42,524 nucleotides of DNA from Rubrivivax sp. (GTDB taxonomy: Bacteria; Pseudomonadota; Gammaproteobacteria; Burkholderiales; Burkholderiaceae_C), in NCBI GenBank assembly GCA_022843905.1, contig JALHMT010000047.1, positions 1-42,524 of the forward strand. Direction: 5' to 3'. The translations under genes and the position numbers were made by a program. Below, one piece after another: positions 25,106-33,240 of the stretch. The notes beneath the pieces were generated by a model. That model was not told the origin of the DNA. It did not search any database and saw nothing but the letters and a program-made list of their open reading frames with translations. Position 1 is the stretch's first letter. Every line of letters begins with the position of its first letter.

Positions 25106-25552
25106 TTATGACTCCTCTACCTGATTGAGATACTCGCCGTAGCCCTCGGCCTCCATTTCATCGAGCGGGATGAAGCGAAGGGACGCCGAGTTGATGCAGT
25201 AGCGCAGTCCACCGCGGTCGGAAGGACCATCCTCAAACACGTGGCCCAGATGGCTGTCGGCGTGTACCGACCTGACCTCCGTCCGGACCATGCCATGCGT
25301 TCTGTCCCGCAACTCGTTCACGTTTGCCGGAACGATCGGCTTGGTGAAGCTGGGCCAGCCACAACCCGACTCGAACTTGTCCGCCGAAGCGAACAGCGGC
25401 TCTCCCGACACTATGTCGACGTAGATGCCAGGTTCCTTGTTGTCGTTGTACTCGCCCGTGAAGGGCCTTTCGGTGCCCGACTTCTGGGTTACCCGGCGTT
25501 GCTCGGGGGTCAGGCGGTCAATGGCAGCTTGTGACTTTTCATACTTCATCAT
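25106..25552 (-). CDS. msrB: Peptide-methionine (R)-S-oxide reductase MsrB (zinc-free type)
   Basis: About 148 residues. It has the MsrB core VTQKSGTERPFTGEYND, FESGCGWPSF with a candidate resolving Cys, HLGHVFEDGP and the catalytic Cys in GLRYCINSASLRF. The two CxxC zinc pairs of many MsrB proteins are absent: the segments read GIYVDIVSG and VHADSHLGH, in contrast to the fused MsrB at 14387. The TTG at 25561 is open, but ATG 25552 (or 25549) with GGAG upstream is better. First standard gene of the minus-strand unit msrB-msrA-gst and onward. Confidence 0.94.
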   Translation of the reverse strand: MMKYEKSQAAIDRLTPEQRRVTQKSGTERPFTGEYNDNKEPGIYVDIVSGEPLFASADKFESGCGWPSFTKPIVPANVNELRDRTHGMVRTEVRSVHADSHLGHVFEDGPSDRGGLRYCINSASLRFIPLDEMEAEGYGEYLNQVEES

Positions 25553-25608
25553 GGTCTCCAATGCATGTTTAGGGAACCAACGTGCACCACGTTCGGCTCA
25601 ACCTTCAG

Positions 25609-25743
25609 TTACCTGAATCTCCCCGCCTGACTTGCCGGGTATGGTCCATCGCTGTCGTTTGTGAAAGCTGAACGGCAACCCACGTTCCTGTGGCAGGCGT
25701 CGTCTTCGACGCATGCCCTAATGTCTCGCAGCATCTGCACCAC
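25609..25743 (-). CDS. Possible small Cys-containing protein or leader peptide
   Basis: A 44-codon minus-strand frame starting GTG at 25743, with a perfect AGGAGG five bases upstream, ending TAA at 25611-25609, 56 bp before msrB. The three cysteines are spaced evenly (C11, C17, C23) in RACVEDDACHRNVGCRS. The strong ribosome-binding site is the main evidence. It could be a regulatory leader peptide for msrBA or a chance ORF. I do not recognise it. Confidence 0.3.
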   Translation of the reverse strand: MVQMLRDIRACVEDDACHRNVGCRSAFTNDSDGPYPASQAGRFR

Positions 25744-26022
25744 AGTTTCCTCCTGGCCTAGCCGATCCTCAAGCTAAATGAAGAATCCTTTGTGACCTTC
25801 AGCGCATTGCTCTTCCAGTACCTGTCTACCTCCGTGAGCTGCGAGGGAATTTTGTGAGATGAGCGGGGTCTCTTGATTGAGCACCTGGTTCATGGGGACT
25901 TTCATTTGGCTGAGGCTCACTCTAGGGCGGAGATGGCTTTGACGCATGCCCGAAAGTCGGAATTCCTTGCCTTATCGTCCAGGCTGGTTGTAAGTTGTCG
26001 AATCGCATCATCAGAATGCGCT
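25744..26022. promoter_or_regulatory. Divergent control region between msrB unit and araC gene
   Basis: About 280 bp between the small ORF (minus) and the AraC-type regulator (plus). It should hold promoters for both directions and binding sites for the regulator, but no operator could be assigned by eye. The plus frame that enters the regulator opens at 25873; I do not think that part is translated. Confidence 0.4.
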
Positions 26023-26913
26023 ATGGCCGACGAACTGAAGCGAATAGTCCTGCGCTACACGGCGGACCAATGCCAAAACGGAGGCGTCACGAGCACGCCG
26101 GTGCAAGGCCTTTACTTTATCCGGCGCACGACATCGAGCGAGCTGGAGCACACGCTGAGGCGACCGTTGGTTTGCTTGGTGCTGCAGGGCCGCAAGCTAG
26201 TCACTATCGGCAGTGGCATGGCGTCCTATGCCGCCGGAGACACGATGATCGTCACAGGTAACGTACCAATGGCGAGTCGCATCAGTGAGGCCAGCATCGT
26301 CGACCCCTACCTGGGTCTGGCACTTGATCTGGATACTGCCGTGGTTTCGGATCTGGTCTTGAGCGCTCCTGAAGTTCATCCGCCTCACGCCGCAATCGAC
26401 ACTGGCGAGGATCTGCGAGATGCGCTGCATCGACTCGTGCGTCTGTTAGACCGCCCAGAATCCCTTTCCGTTCTCAAGGAGAGTTTGATTCGAGAGATTC
26501 ACCATTGGCTTTTATTGGGTCCTCAAGGACCTGCTGTTCGTAGCCTAGGTCTACCCGACAGCCACACACGACGTATCGCGCGCGCAGTGGCGCTCCTTCG
26601 TGCCGACCACTCACGTCCAGCACAGATTGAGCGCTTGGCAGAAGCGGCCGGCATGAGTCGGTCAGCATTTCACCAGCACTTTCGTGCAGTTACTTCACTC
26701 TCGCCGCTGCAGTTCCAGAAGCATCTCCGCTTGATGGAAGCGCGCCGCTTGATTTTGTCTAAGGGCAAGAAAATGAGTGAAGTCGCTTTCGAAGTGGGAT
26801 ACGGGAGCGTCTCGCAATTCAGCCGCGAGTACGCCCGAATGTATGGTCAGCCACCGCTCATGGACAAAAGAGCGGCGGCCGATCGGCAGAGAGCATCCGG
26901 CGAGGGGGACTAG
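26023..26913 (+). CDS. AraC-family transcriptional regulator (AraC_N type)
   Basis: About 296 residues from MADELKRIVL. The N-terminal AraC_N domain (about 20-180) is followed by two helix-turn-helix motifs: QIERLAEAAGMSRSAFHQHFRAV and KMSEVAFEVGYGSVSQFSREYARMYGQPP. It has only two cysteines, C17 and C51, both in the sensor domain. It is divergent to the msrB-msrA unit and so is the best candidate for its regulator. The longer frame from 25873 is possible, but the added residues do not look like the family. An oxidant-sensing disulfide switch is only a hypothesis. Confidence 0.88.
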   Translation: MADELKRIVLRYTADQCQNGGVTSTPVQGLYFIRRTTSSELEHTLRRPLVCLVLQGRKLVTIGSGMASYAAGDTMIVTGNVPMASRISEASIVDPYLGLALDLDTAVVSDLVLSAPEVHPPHAAIDTGEDLRDALHRLVRLLDRPESLSVLKESLIREIHHWLLLGPQGPAVRSLGLPDSHTRRIARAVALLRADHSRPAQIERLAEAAGMSRSAFHQHFRAVTSLSPLQFQKHLRLMEARRLILSKGKKMSEVAFEVGYGSVSQFSREYARMYGQPPLMDKRAAADRQRASGEGD

Positions 26914-26967
26914 CGCTTGGTCCCGGCTCGGTGCAAGATTCGACCACCTTGATCCGACGGGCAACTC

Positions 26968-27759
26968 ATGAAGACACTGTTCACACCCCGGCTCGCCGCC
27001 GCTCTGTTCATCGGCGCGATTTCCAGCGTCCACGCTGCCGAATTGCTTGATGAGGTAAAGGCCCGCGGTACCCTGCGCATTGCCTGCGAGGGCAGCTACC
27101 CACCGTTCAACTTCAAGGACGATAAGGGCCAGTTGACGGGCTTCGATGTCGAGATTGGCCGAGCTATTGCGGCCAAGCTCGGCGTGAAGCCTGAGTTCAC
27201 CACCGTCGAGTGGAGTGGCATCTTGGCGGGTTTGCAGGCAGGCAAGTACGACGTGATCGTCAACCAGGTGGCGGCGACCGACAAGCGGCGCGAGACCTTC
27301 GACTTCAGCGGCCCCTACGTCATTTCCTACCCGCAACTGATCATTCGTGCCAATGAGACGCGCAAGCTAGAAACTGCGGCGGACTTGAAGGGCAAGAAGA
27401 TTGGCGTCGGCCAGGGCAGTAACTATGCGGAGCTGGCAAAAAGCATCGACGGAGCGGAGGTTCGGACTTACCCGGGTGCCCCGGAGTACTTGCAAGACCT
27501 GGCCACTGGGCGCATCGACGCGGCCATCAATGACAGCCTGCTGATCCCCTATCTGCGCGAGAAGACCAAATTGCCGGTGAAGGCAGGCGCGGCCATCGGC
27601 AAGCCCGACAGCAACGCGATTCCCTTCCGCAAAGGCAATCCGAAGTTCCAGCAGGCAATTGACAAGGCACTCGAGGAGCTGAAGGCCGACGGCAGCTACG
27701 CGAAGATCTCGACCCGATGGTTCGAGCGCGACGTTAGCAAGCCGCTGGCAGCCCGCTGA
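26968..27759 (+). CDS. ABC transporter substrate-binding protein (polar amino acid/cystine type)
   Basis: 263 residues. A signal peptide of about 23 residues ends SVHA. A solute-binding protein family 3 fold follows: GTLRIACEGSYPPFNFKDDKGQLTGFDVEIGRAIAAKLG, DKRRETFDFSGPY, LKGKKIGVGQGSNYAEL and YLQDLATGRIDAAINDS. The last segments resemble FliY/TcyJ cystine-binding proteins. It is periplasmic and delivers an amino acid to the permease encoded 16 bp downstream. Cystine uptake would fit the thiol-stress neighbourhood, but the ligand cannot be proven here. Confidence 0.9.
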   Translation: MKTLFTPRLAAALFIGAISSVHAAELLDEVKARGTLRIACEGSYPPFNFKDDKGQLTGFDVEIGRAIAAKLGVKPEFTTVEWSGILAGLQAGKYDVIVNQVAATDKRRETFDFSGPYVISYPQLIIRANETRKLETAADLKGKKIGVGQGSNYAELAKSIDGAEVRTYPGAPEYLQDLATGRIDAAINDSLLIPYLREKTKLPVKAGAAIGKPDSNAIPFRKGNPKFQQAIDKALEELKADGSYAKISTRWFERDVSKPLAAR

Positions 27760-27775
27760 CCCCCGCCCGACCACG

Positions 27776-28429
27776 ATGGACTTGCCATCACTGTTCGCGC
27801 TTGCCTGGCCGGTGCTGCTCAAGGGAACGGGCTACACGCTACTGTTCGCCGTGGCCTCGATGATCTTCGGCCTACCGCTGGCCGGCCTCGTCACGCTGAT
27901 CCGCGTGTTGGGGGTATGGGGTTTGAGCAGCCTGGTAGCGGTGTACGTAAGCATCATGCGCGGTACACCGTTGCTGGTGCAGGTGTTCATCGTCTACTAC
28001 GGCCTGCCCAGTGTAGGCATCGAGCTGTCGCCGATAACTGCCGGCATCCTGACTCTGACGCTGAATGTGGCGGCCTACATGAGCGAGACGCTACGCGGGT
28101 CCATCAACGCCGTGACGCAGGGCCAATGGCTGGCAGGCACCAGCCTGGGCCTGACCCGCGATCAGACGTTGCGTTACGTGGTGGGACCGCAGGCGCTGAG
28201 GGCGGCGGTGCCGAGCCTGTCGAACAGCCTCATCAGCCTCATCAAGGACACCTCGCTGGTGTCAGTGATAGCAGTGACGGAGCTGATGTTGGCGACCAAG
28301 GAATTGATCTCCACCACCTTCCAGCCGTTTCCACTGTACATGGCCGCTGCAGCTATCTACTGGATCCTCAGCTTGAGTTTCGAGCAGATTCAAAGATGGA
28401 TGGAAAAGCGGCTGGCCTATCCCAACTGA
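27776..28429 (+). CDS. Amino acid ABC transporter permease (HisM/TcyL-like)
   Basis: 217 residues, about five membrane helices. The family stretches MRGTPLLVQVFIVYYGLPSVGI, YMSETLRGSINAVTQGQW and ALRAAVPSLSNSLISLIKDTSLVSVIAVTEL (EAA loop region) are present. It is the inner-membrane channel for the binding protein just upstream. No ATPase gene follows; the next gene is on the other strand, so the transporter needs an ATPase from elsewhere or has lost its own. Confidence 0.9.
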   Translation: MDLPSLFALAWPVLLKGTGYTLLFAVASMIFGLPLAGLVTLIRVLGVWGLSSLVAVYVSIMRGTPLLVQVFIVYYGLPSVGIELSPITAGILTLTLNVAAYMSETLRGSINAVTQGQWLAGTSLGLTRDQTLRYVVGPQALRAAVPSLSNSLISLIKDTSLVSVIAVTELMLATKELISTTFQPFPLYMAAAAIYWILSLSFEQIQRWMEKRLAYPN

Positions 28430-28606
28430 ATAGTCTGCAACGAAATTCATCTTGAACTGACGCGCCTTGGCGCTGAAATTGACCCGGCCTGCCGGCCAAC
28501 CTGCCAGTCAAACCGCCGATGGCGGCCTGACGCAAGTCAATGTCTTCCACGACTACCGGGACGAGCCGCTCGATGCCCGCCACCGAAGGCGGCAGGGCAG
28601 AGATCG
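28430..28606. other. Gap after ABC permease
   Basis: 177 bp where an ABC ATPase gene would be expected. A plus frame from about 28471 to the TGA at 28620 is open but has no start codon I trust and no ATPase motif. Nothing else is seen. Confidence 0.3.
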
Positions 28607-29155
28607 TCAGGTCGCTTGACGGTGCATCTTGACGGGCGGGAAGTCGACCGGCACGGCGAAGGCCACGTTCATGTAGTTGGTGAAAAGGTTCAGTGCTACG
28701 TGGGCCAGAATCTCCACGATCTGCTCATCGTCGAAGCCGACGTCGCGCAGGGATTGCACGTCGGCGTCATTGACCTGGGCACGGTCGTTGACCAGCTTCA
28801 GCGCGAAGCGCAGCGCGGCAGCAGTCTTGGGGTCGGCAGACTCGCCCTGCTGGGCGGCAACCATCTCGGCGGAGGTTGCGCCGGCCTTGCGACCCAGCAT
28901 GGTATGGGCGGCCACGCAGTATTCGCATTCGTTGCGGTCGGCAACCGCGATGGCGATCTGCTCGCCCAGCTTGGCCGGAATCACGCCACCGCCCAGGGCG
29001 CCGAAGCTGGCCCACATGCTCTTCAGCGCGGCAGTGGAGTTGGCGACCGCACGGAACATCGCGGGCGTGGCACCGAAGGCGCCCTGGATCTGGTCGAGCA
29101 CGCGCTTGCGCTCGCCGGTGGCCTGGGCGGGGTCGATCAATTGAACGCGGGACAT
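28607..29155 (-). CDS. AhpD-like carboxymuconolactone decarboxylase family protein
   Basis: 182 residues from MSRVQLIDPAQATGE. The AhpD active-site motif is complete: ECEYCVAAHTML with C77, C80 and H84. Such proteins act as thiol peroxidases or reductases of peroxide and electrophile damage. AAGGAAA lies before ATG 29155; the longer frame to 29362 has no support. It is divergent to a decayed AraC-type gene, a common arrangement for this type of gene pair. It fits the redox theme but is not in the msr operons. Confidence 0.9.
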   Translation of the reverse strand: MSRVQLIDPAQATGERKRVLDQIQGAFGATPAMFRAVANSTAALKSMWASFGALGGGVIPAKLGEQIAIAVADRNECEYCVAAHTMLGRKAGATSAEMVAAQQGESADPKTAAALRFALKLVNDRAQVNDADVQSLRDVGFDDEQIVEILAHVALNLFTNYMNVAFAVPVDFPPVKMHRQAT

Positions 29156-29326
29156 GATGGATTTCCTTTTGGTGTGGACCAAGTAAACAGGGTTTTGTTG
29201 ACTTGGGTCGGGCAACTGCTGGACGACAGTGTGTGTCGCCGAGTCATAGCATTGGTGACCTATCGTCCAGAAAGATTGCCTAATCGTCCGCCATATAGGC
29301 ATTTCGCCAGTTGGCTGTCTGGTCTG

Positions 29327-29584
29327 ATGGAGCAGCTCAAGGTGCGGGCCAGACTGTTTCACAACGGCCCGCTTTGCGGCATCAGCCGCTTTCCAGCCGA
29401 GGCGGGGTGTGGCTTCCTGTATGTGAGCGGCTGAAGCTGGGCCATCGTGCGAAGCACTCCGAACTGCTGCACCGTCTGGTGGTCACCGAGCCGACTCAGG
29501 TGTTCTAGCCACGACCGCCGGCGCACGAATTTCGCAACCAGCCCGAGGAGGGCTCGGACTTCGTCTGCGCCGAGTTGACAAGCC
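29327..29584 (+). pseudogene. Decayed AraC-family (cupin sensor) regulator fragment
   Basis: From ATG 29327 the plus frame reads KVRARLFHNGPLCGISRFPAEAGCGFLYVSG and stops. Further on, in another frame (about 29514-29600), comes PRPPAHEFRNQPEEGSDFVCAEL and then a stop. Both pieces match successive parts of the cupin sensor domain of AraC-type regulators that often stand divergent to ahpD-like genes. At least one frameshift, internal stops and loss of the DNA-binding half make it non-functional. Assignment is from motif memory. Confidence 0.55.
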
Positions 29585-29643
29585 GGATGCCCGCTTGAAT
29601 GCTCGCCCGTTCCGTACGCACGCTCGTTTACAAACGCTAGACT

Positions 29644-29659
29644 AGACCGTGTGCGGTCT
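29644..29659. promoter_or_regulatory. Inverted repeat upstream of metallophosphoesterase gene
   Basis: AGACCG TGTG CGGTCT: perfect 6-bp arms around a 4-bp centre, 60 bp before the TTG start. It could be an operator or a small RNA hairpin. A TAGACT at 29638-29643 is a possible -10 box, but I see no good -35 box. Confidence 0.3.
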
Positions 29660-29719
29660 GACCGCCAAGTAGCCGTCGCGGGAGCACTCCCGAAGAACGG
29701 AACAATCAGGGGGAGCATC

Positions 29720-30844
29720 TTGATTTCATTGCTGCATACGGCGGACTGGCAGATTGGCCGGGTGTTTTCGCAGTTCGAACCTGACGACGCCGCTGCATTG
29801 TTCGAGGCGCGCTTCGCGGTGGTGGAGCGCTTGGCCTCGATTGCTACCGAGCAAAGTGTCGATGCTGTCCTGGTAGCTGGTGATGTGTTTGATGCTCAGA
29901 CGGTTACGGAAAAGACCATCCGTCGGCTCTTCAATGCGATGGGTAGCTTCCCCGGCGCATGGGTGCTTATGCCGGGCAATCACGATGCGGCGTTGGCCGA
30001 GTCTGTATGGACTCACGCTCGACGCCTTGGGGCCATTCCAGCCAACGTCATCGTTTGCCTGGAACCAAAGCCGGTGGTCGTAGCGGGGAAATTCACCTTG
30101 CTACCGGCGCCGCTTGCTCAACGCCATACGTATGCCGACCTCACTGAATGGTTCTCTACGGATGCCAGTGGTGATGGCTTGCCGCGGATAGGGTTGGCAC
30201 ACGGTTCCGTCCAAGGAATCCTTTCTGAGGATATTGACTCAGCGAACCCGATTGCTGCAGGTAGAGCTCAAGGCGCAGGTCTGGCCTACCTGGCCCTGGG
30301 CGACTGGCACGGGACGAAATGTGTCGATGACAGAACTTGGTATGCCGGCACTCCAGAAACAGACCGGTTCAAGGCCAACGACTCAGGCCAGGCGCTCCTG
30401 GTCTCCATAGAGTCGGTGGGGGCAGCACCCGTTGTCGTCGCCATGCCGACGGGGAAGTTCAGATGGCGTCAGATTGAGCAGCATCTGGCCGTGGACTCGG
30501 ACGTCGATGGCCTTGTGGACATGTTGAACTCAGCAGGAAGCGACGATGTGCTGCAGGTGCGGGTCTCCGGCACTTGCAATTTGGCAGGGCATCGAAAGCT
30601 CATCGCTGCGCTGGGAGCAGCCCGTGCCAACGCGCGTGCCGTCGTCTGGGACAGCACGGAGCTAAGGCTCGAGCCAACCGAGGACGACATTCTTGGGTTG
30701 CGTGCCGACGGCTTCGTGGGCGAAGTTCTTCAAGATCTGCGTGCGGAGCAGAACGGCGCTGAAGCTGAGCTTGCGAGAGATGCGATGCTCGCGTTGGCGA
30801 GAATTCTTGACGCCCATGGACCGCGTTCGGGAGCCGGCGCATGA
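29720..30844 (+). CDS. SbcD-like metallophosphoesterase / DNA exonuclease subunit
   Basis: About 374 residues. Calcineurin-like motifs in order: SLLHTADWQIG, VAGDVFDAQTV, MPGNHDAALAE, GLAHGSVQG and LALGDWHG. The set matches SbcD/Mre11/YhaO-type nucleases. The start is probably TTG 29720, with GGGGGAG five bases upstream, because the fold begins there; the frame is open back to 29651. Its stop overlaps the ATPase gene by 4 bp, as in SbcC-SbcD pairs. The pair may serve DNA repair or anti-phage defence, but its partner is truncated. Confidence 0.85.
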   Translation: MISLLHTADWQIGRVFSQFEPDDAAALFEARFAVVERLASIATEQSVDAVLVAGDVFDAQTVTEKTIRRLFNAMGSFPGAWVLMPGNHDAALAESVWTHARRLGAIPANVIVCLEPKPVVVAGKFTLLPAPLAQRHTYADLTEWFSTDASGDGLPRIGLAHGSVQGILSEDIDSANPIAAGRAQGAGLAYLALGDWHGTKCVDDRTWYAGTPETDRFKANDSGQALLVSIESVGAAPVVVAMPTGKFRWRQIEQHLAVDSDVDGLVDMLNSAGSDDVLQVRVSGTCNLAGHRKLIAALGAARANARAVVWDSTELRLEPTEDDILGLRADGFVGEVLQDLRAEQNGAEAELARDAMLALARILDAHGPRSGAGA

Positions 30845-31642
30845 AACTCAAGCGTCTGCGAGTCGAGAACTTCAAGCGTTTCCGCGCTCCCCTGGAACTA
30901 CGCGACCTTACCGACGGCCTGAATCTGTTTGTCGCCCCCAACGAGGCTGGAAAGTCCACCGTCGCGGAAGCCATTCGCGCGGCATTCTTTGAGCGGCACA
31001 AGTCCAGCTCAGTTGGCGGTTTACGGCCGTGGAGTGATAGCTCGGCAACGCCAACAGTAGAGATTGAGTTCGAACTCGGTGGAAAACCCGCTCGGCTCAT
31101 CAAGGCGTTCCTAGGCAAGAAGCGCTGCGAGTTGAGCATAGACGGCAAGGTCTTGGACGGAACAGCAGCAGAGGATCACCTCGGTGAGTTGTTAGGGTTC
31201 AGCTTTGCCGGCAGGGGAGGGAGTTCGCCAGAGCACATGGGCATTCCAGGGCTGCTCTGGATCAGGCAAGGAACGTCACACGAAATCTCCGAAGCGGTTG
31301 GCTTTGCCAGCGGTCACCTGCGGAACGCGTTGGGAGACTCTCTTGGGGAACTGGCATCCACCAGCGGTGACGACGTCATCCGTGCGGTTGAGGCTGAGCG
31401 AAACGAGCTCCTTACGCCGTCCACAGAATCGCCTCGCGGCGCGTACTCTGACGCTCTAAAACGCCGAGCGGCGCTCGAAGTCGACCTAACCGCGCTGCTC
31501 GGGGACATCGAAGCCTACCGAGCCGATGTCGACCGCCTGGCGGGCTTGCGTCGTGACCATGAACGCGATGGTGGCGCACGTCCGTGGCTAGCCTTGCGTG
31601 AGCAGTTGGGATGTTGGCGCCAACCGGATACTGAGCCAAGCT
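30841..31642 (+). pseudogene. SMC/SbcC-like ATPase, cut by IS21 #2
   Basis: The first about 267 residues of a Rad50/SbcC/YhaN-type ATPase: KLKRLRVENFKRFRAPLEL, Walker A in APNEAGKST (32-40), then GLLWIRQGTSHEI and the start of a coiled coil. The family normally runs to several hundred residues more, with Walker B and signature motifs at the C-terminus; none of that is found beyond the IS. The frame ends at a TAG that lies at the IS junction (31645-31647). Without its C-terminal half the ATPase cannot work. Confidence 0.85.
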
Positions 31643-31728
31643 TGTAGGTAGTGCCGAAGTAAAAGTGAGCCAGGTGTTCAACCTACCCTGCTGTTTATTT
31701 GAGCAGCGGGGTTCCAGGAGTGATCACC

Positions 31729-33240
31729 ATGGACATGATTGGCAGAATCCGGCGGCTGCACACGAGGGACAAGCTGTCGGAGCGCGAGATCGCGCGCAAG
31801 ACGGGCCTGTCTCGCAACACCGTATCGAAGTGGTTGCACGCGCCGGTAAAGGAAGCGCCGAAGTACCGGCGAGAGCCGCGCCCGAACAAGCTCACCGCGT
31901 TCGAGTCGGTGCTCAAGCAGGCCCTGACGGCCGATGCGAAACGCCCCAAGCACGAGAGACGTACGGCCCGCGCGCTGCTGGCTGAGATCAAGGCGACTGG
32001 CTACGCAGGCTGCTACTCCGCCGTCACGGACTTCGTACGGGCCTGGCGCAAGGGTGAAGGGCTAGCGGCCAACGTCGCGGCCTACGTGCCGCTGAACTTC
32101 GAGCTCGGCGAGGCCTTCCAATTCGACTGGAGCGAAGAAGGCTTGGTGGTGGGCGGCATCTACTACCGGATGCAGGTCTCGCACATGAAGCTGTGCGCGA
32201 GCCGTGCCTTCTGGCTGGTCGCCTACCCGAGCCAGGGCCACGAGATGCTGTTCGACGCTCACACGCGCTCCTTTGCAGCGCTGGGCGGCGTGGCCCGGCG
32301 CGGCATCTACGACAACATGCGCACGGCCGTGGACAAGGTGCACAAGGGCAAGGGCCGCACCGTGAACGCGCGCTTCGCGGTGATGTGCGCGCATTACCTG
32401 TACGACCCCGACTTCTGCAACGTCGCGTCCGGCTGGGAGAAGGGGCGCGTGGAGAAGAATGTCCAGGACAGCCGCCGGCGTATCTGGATCGACGCAGCCA
32501 AGCGCCGCTTCGGCTCCTTCGCCGAGCTCAATGCCTGGCTGGGCGAACGCTGCCGCGAGCTATGGGGCGAGGTCCGCCACCCCGAGCACAGCCAGTTCAG
32601 CGTGGCCGAGATGCTCGAGCACGAGCGGCCCCACCTGATGCCCATGCCAGAGCCCTTCGATGGCTACGTCGAGAAGCCATCGCGCGTTTCCAGCACCTGC
32701 CTGGTGTCGGTGGCGCGCAATCGCTACTCGGTGCCGTGCGAGTTGGCCGGTCAGATGGTCAGCACGCGGCTGTATCCGGGCAGCGTCGTGGTCGTTGCCG
32801 ACGACGCGGTGGTCGCCAGCCATGAGCGGCTGAGCGATGCGGGCGGCACCCGCTATGACTGGCAGCACTACATCCCGCTGGTGCAGCGCAAGCCCGGCGC
32901 ATTGAGGAACGGTGCCCCCTTCGCCGACATGCCCGAGGTGCTGCAGCGTCTGCGCCGCGGTCTGCTGCGCCAGGCCGGCGGGGACCGGGTGATGGCGCAG
33001 GTGCTGGCCATCGTGACGACGGCCGGCCTGGACGCCGTGCTCGTGGCGGCCGAGCTGGCCATGGAGAGCAGCCCGCCATCGGGGCGCGTCAGCGTGGAGC
33101 ACGTCATCAATGTGCTGGGCCGTCTGAACGCACCCGCGGCGCCGCCGAGCGCCGAGACGGCGCTGCAGGTCGATACGCCACCGCTGGCCGATACGGCCCG
33201 CTACGACCGCCTGCGCGGCCAGGAGGTGGACCATGCGTGA
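31729..33240 (+). CDS. istA: IS21-family transposase IstA
   Basis: 503 residues from MDMIGRIRRLHTRDKLSE, with AGGAG before ATG 31729; the frame to 31699 is extra. The N-terminal helix-turn-helix (SEREIARKTGLSRNTVSKWL) is followed by a DDE core: D in FQFDWSEEGL, D in IYDNMRTAV and E in KGRVEKNVQ. It differs clearly from the IstA at 6418. It overlaps istB by 8 bp. Appears intact. Confidence 0.92.
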   Translation: MDMIGRIRRLHTRDKLSEREIARKTGLSRNTVSKWLHAPVKEAPKYRREPRPNKLTAFESVLKQALTADAKRPKHERRTARALLAEIKATGYAGCYSAVTDFVRAWRKGEGLAANVAAYVPLNFELGEAFQFDWSEEGLVVGGIYYRMQVSHMKLCASRAFWLVAYPSQGHEMLFDAHTRSFAALGGVARRGIYDNMRTAVDKVHKGKGRTVNARFAVMCAHYLYDPDFCNVASGWEKGRVEKNVQDSRRRIWIDAAKRRFGSFAELNAWLGERCRELWGEVRHPEHSQFSVAEMLEHERPHLMPMPEPFDGYVEKPSRVSSTCLVSVARNRYSVPCELAGQMVSTRLYPGSVVVVADDAVVASHERLSDAGGTRYDWQHYIPLVQRKPGALRNGAPFADMPEVLQRLRRGLLRQAGGDRVMAQVLAIVTTAGLDAVLVAAELAMESSPPSGRVSVEHVINVLGRLNAPAAPPSAETALQVDTPPLADTARYDRLRGQEVDHA

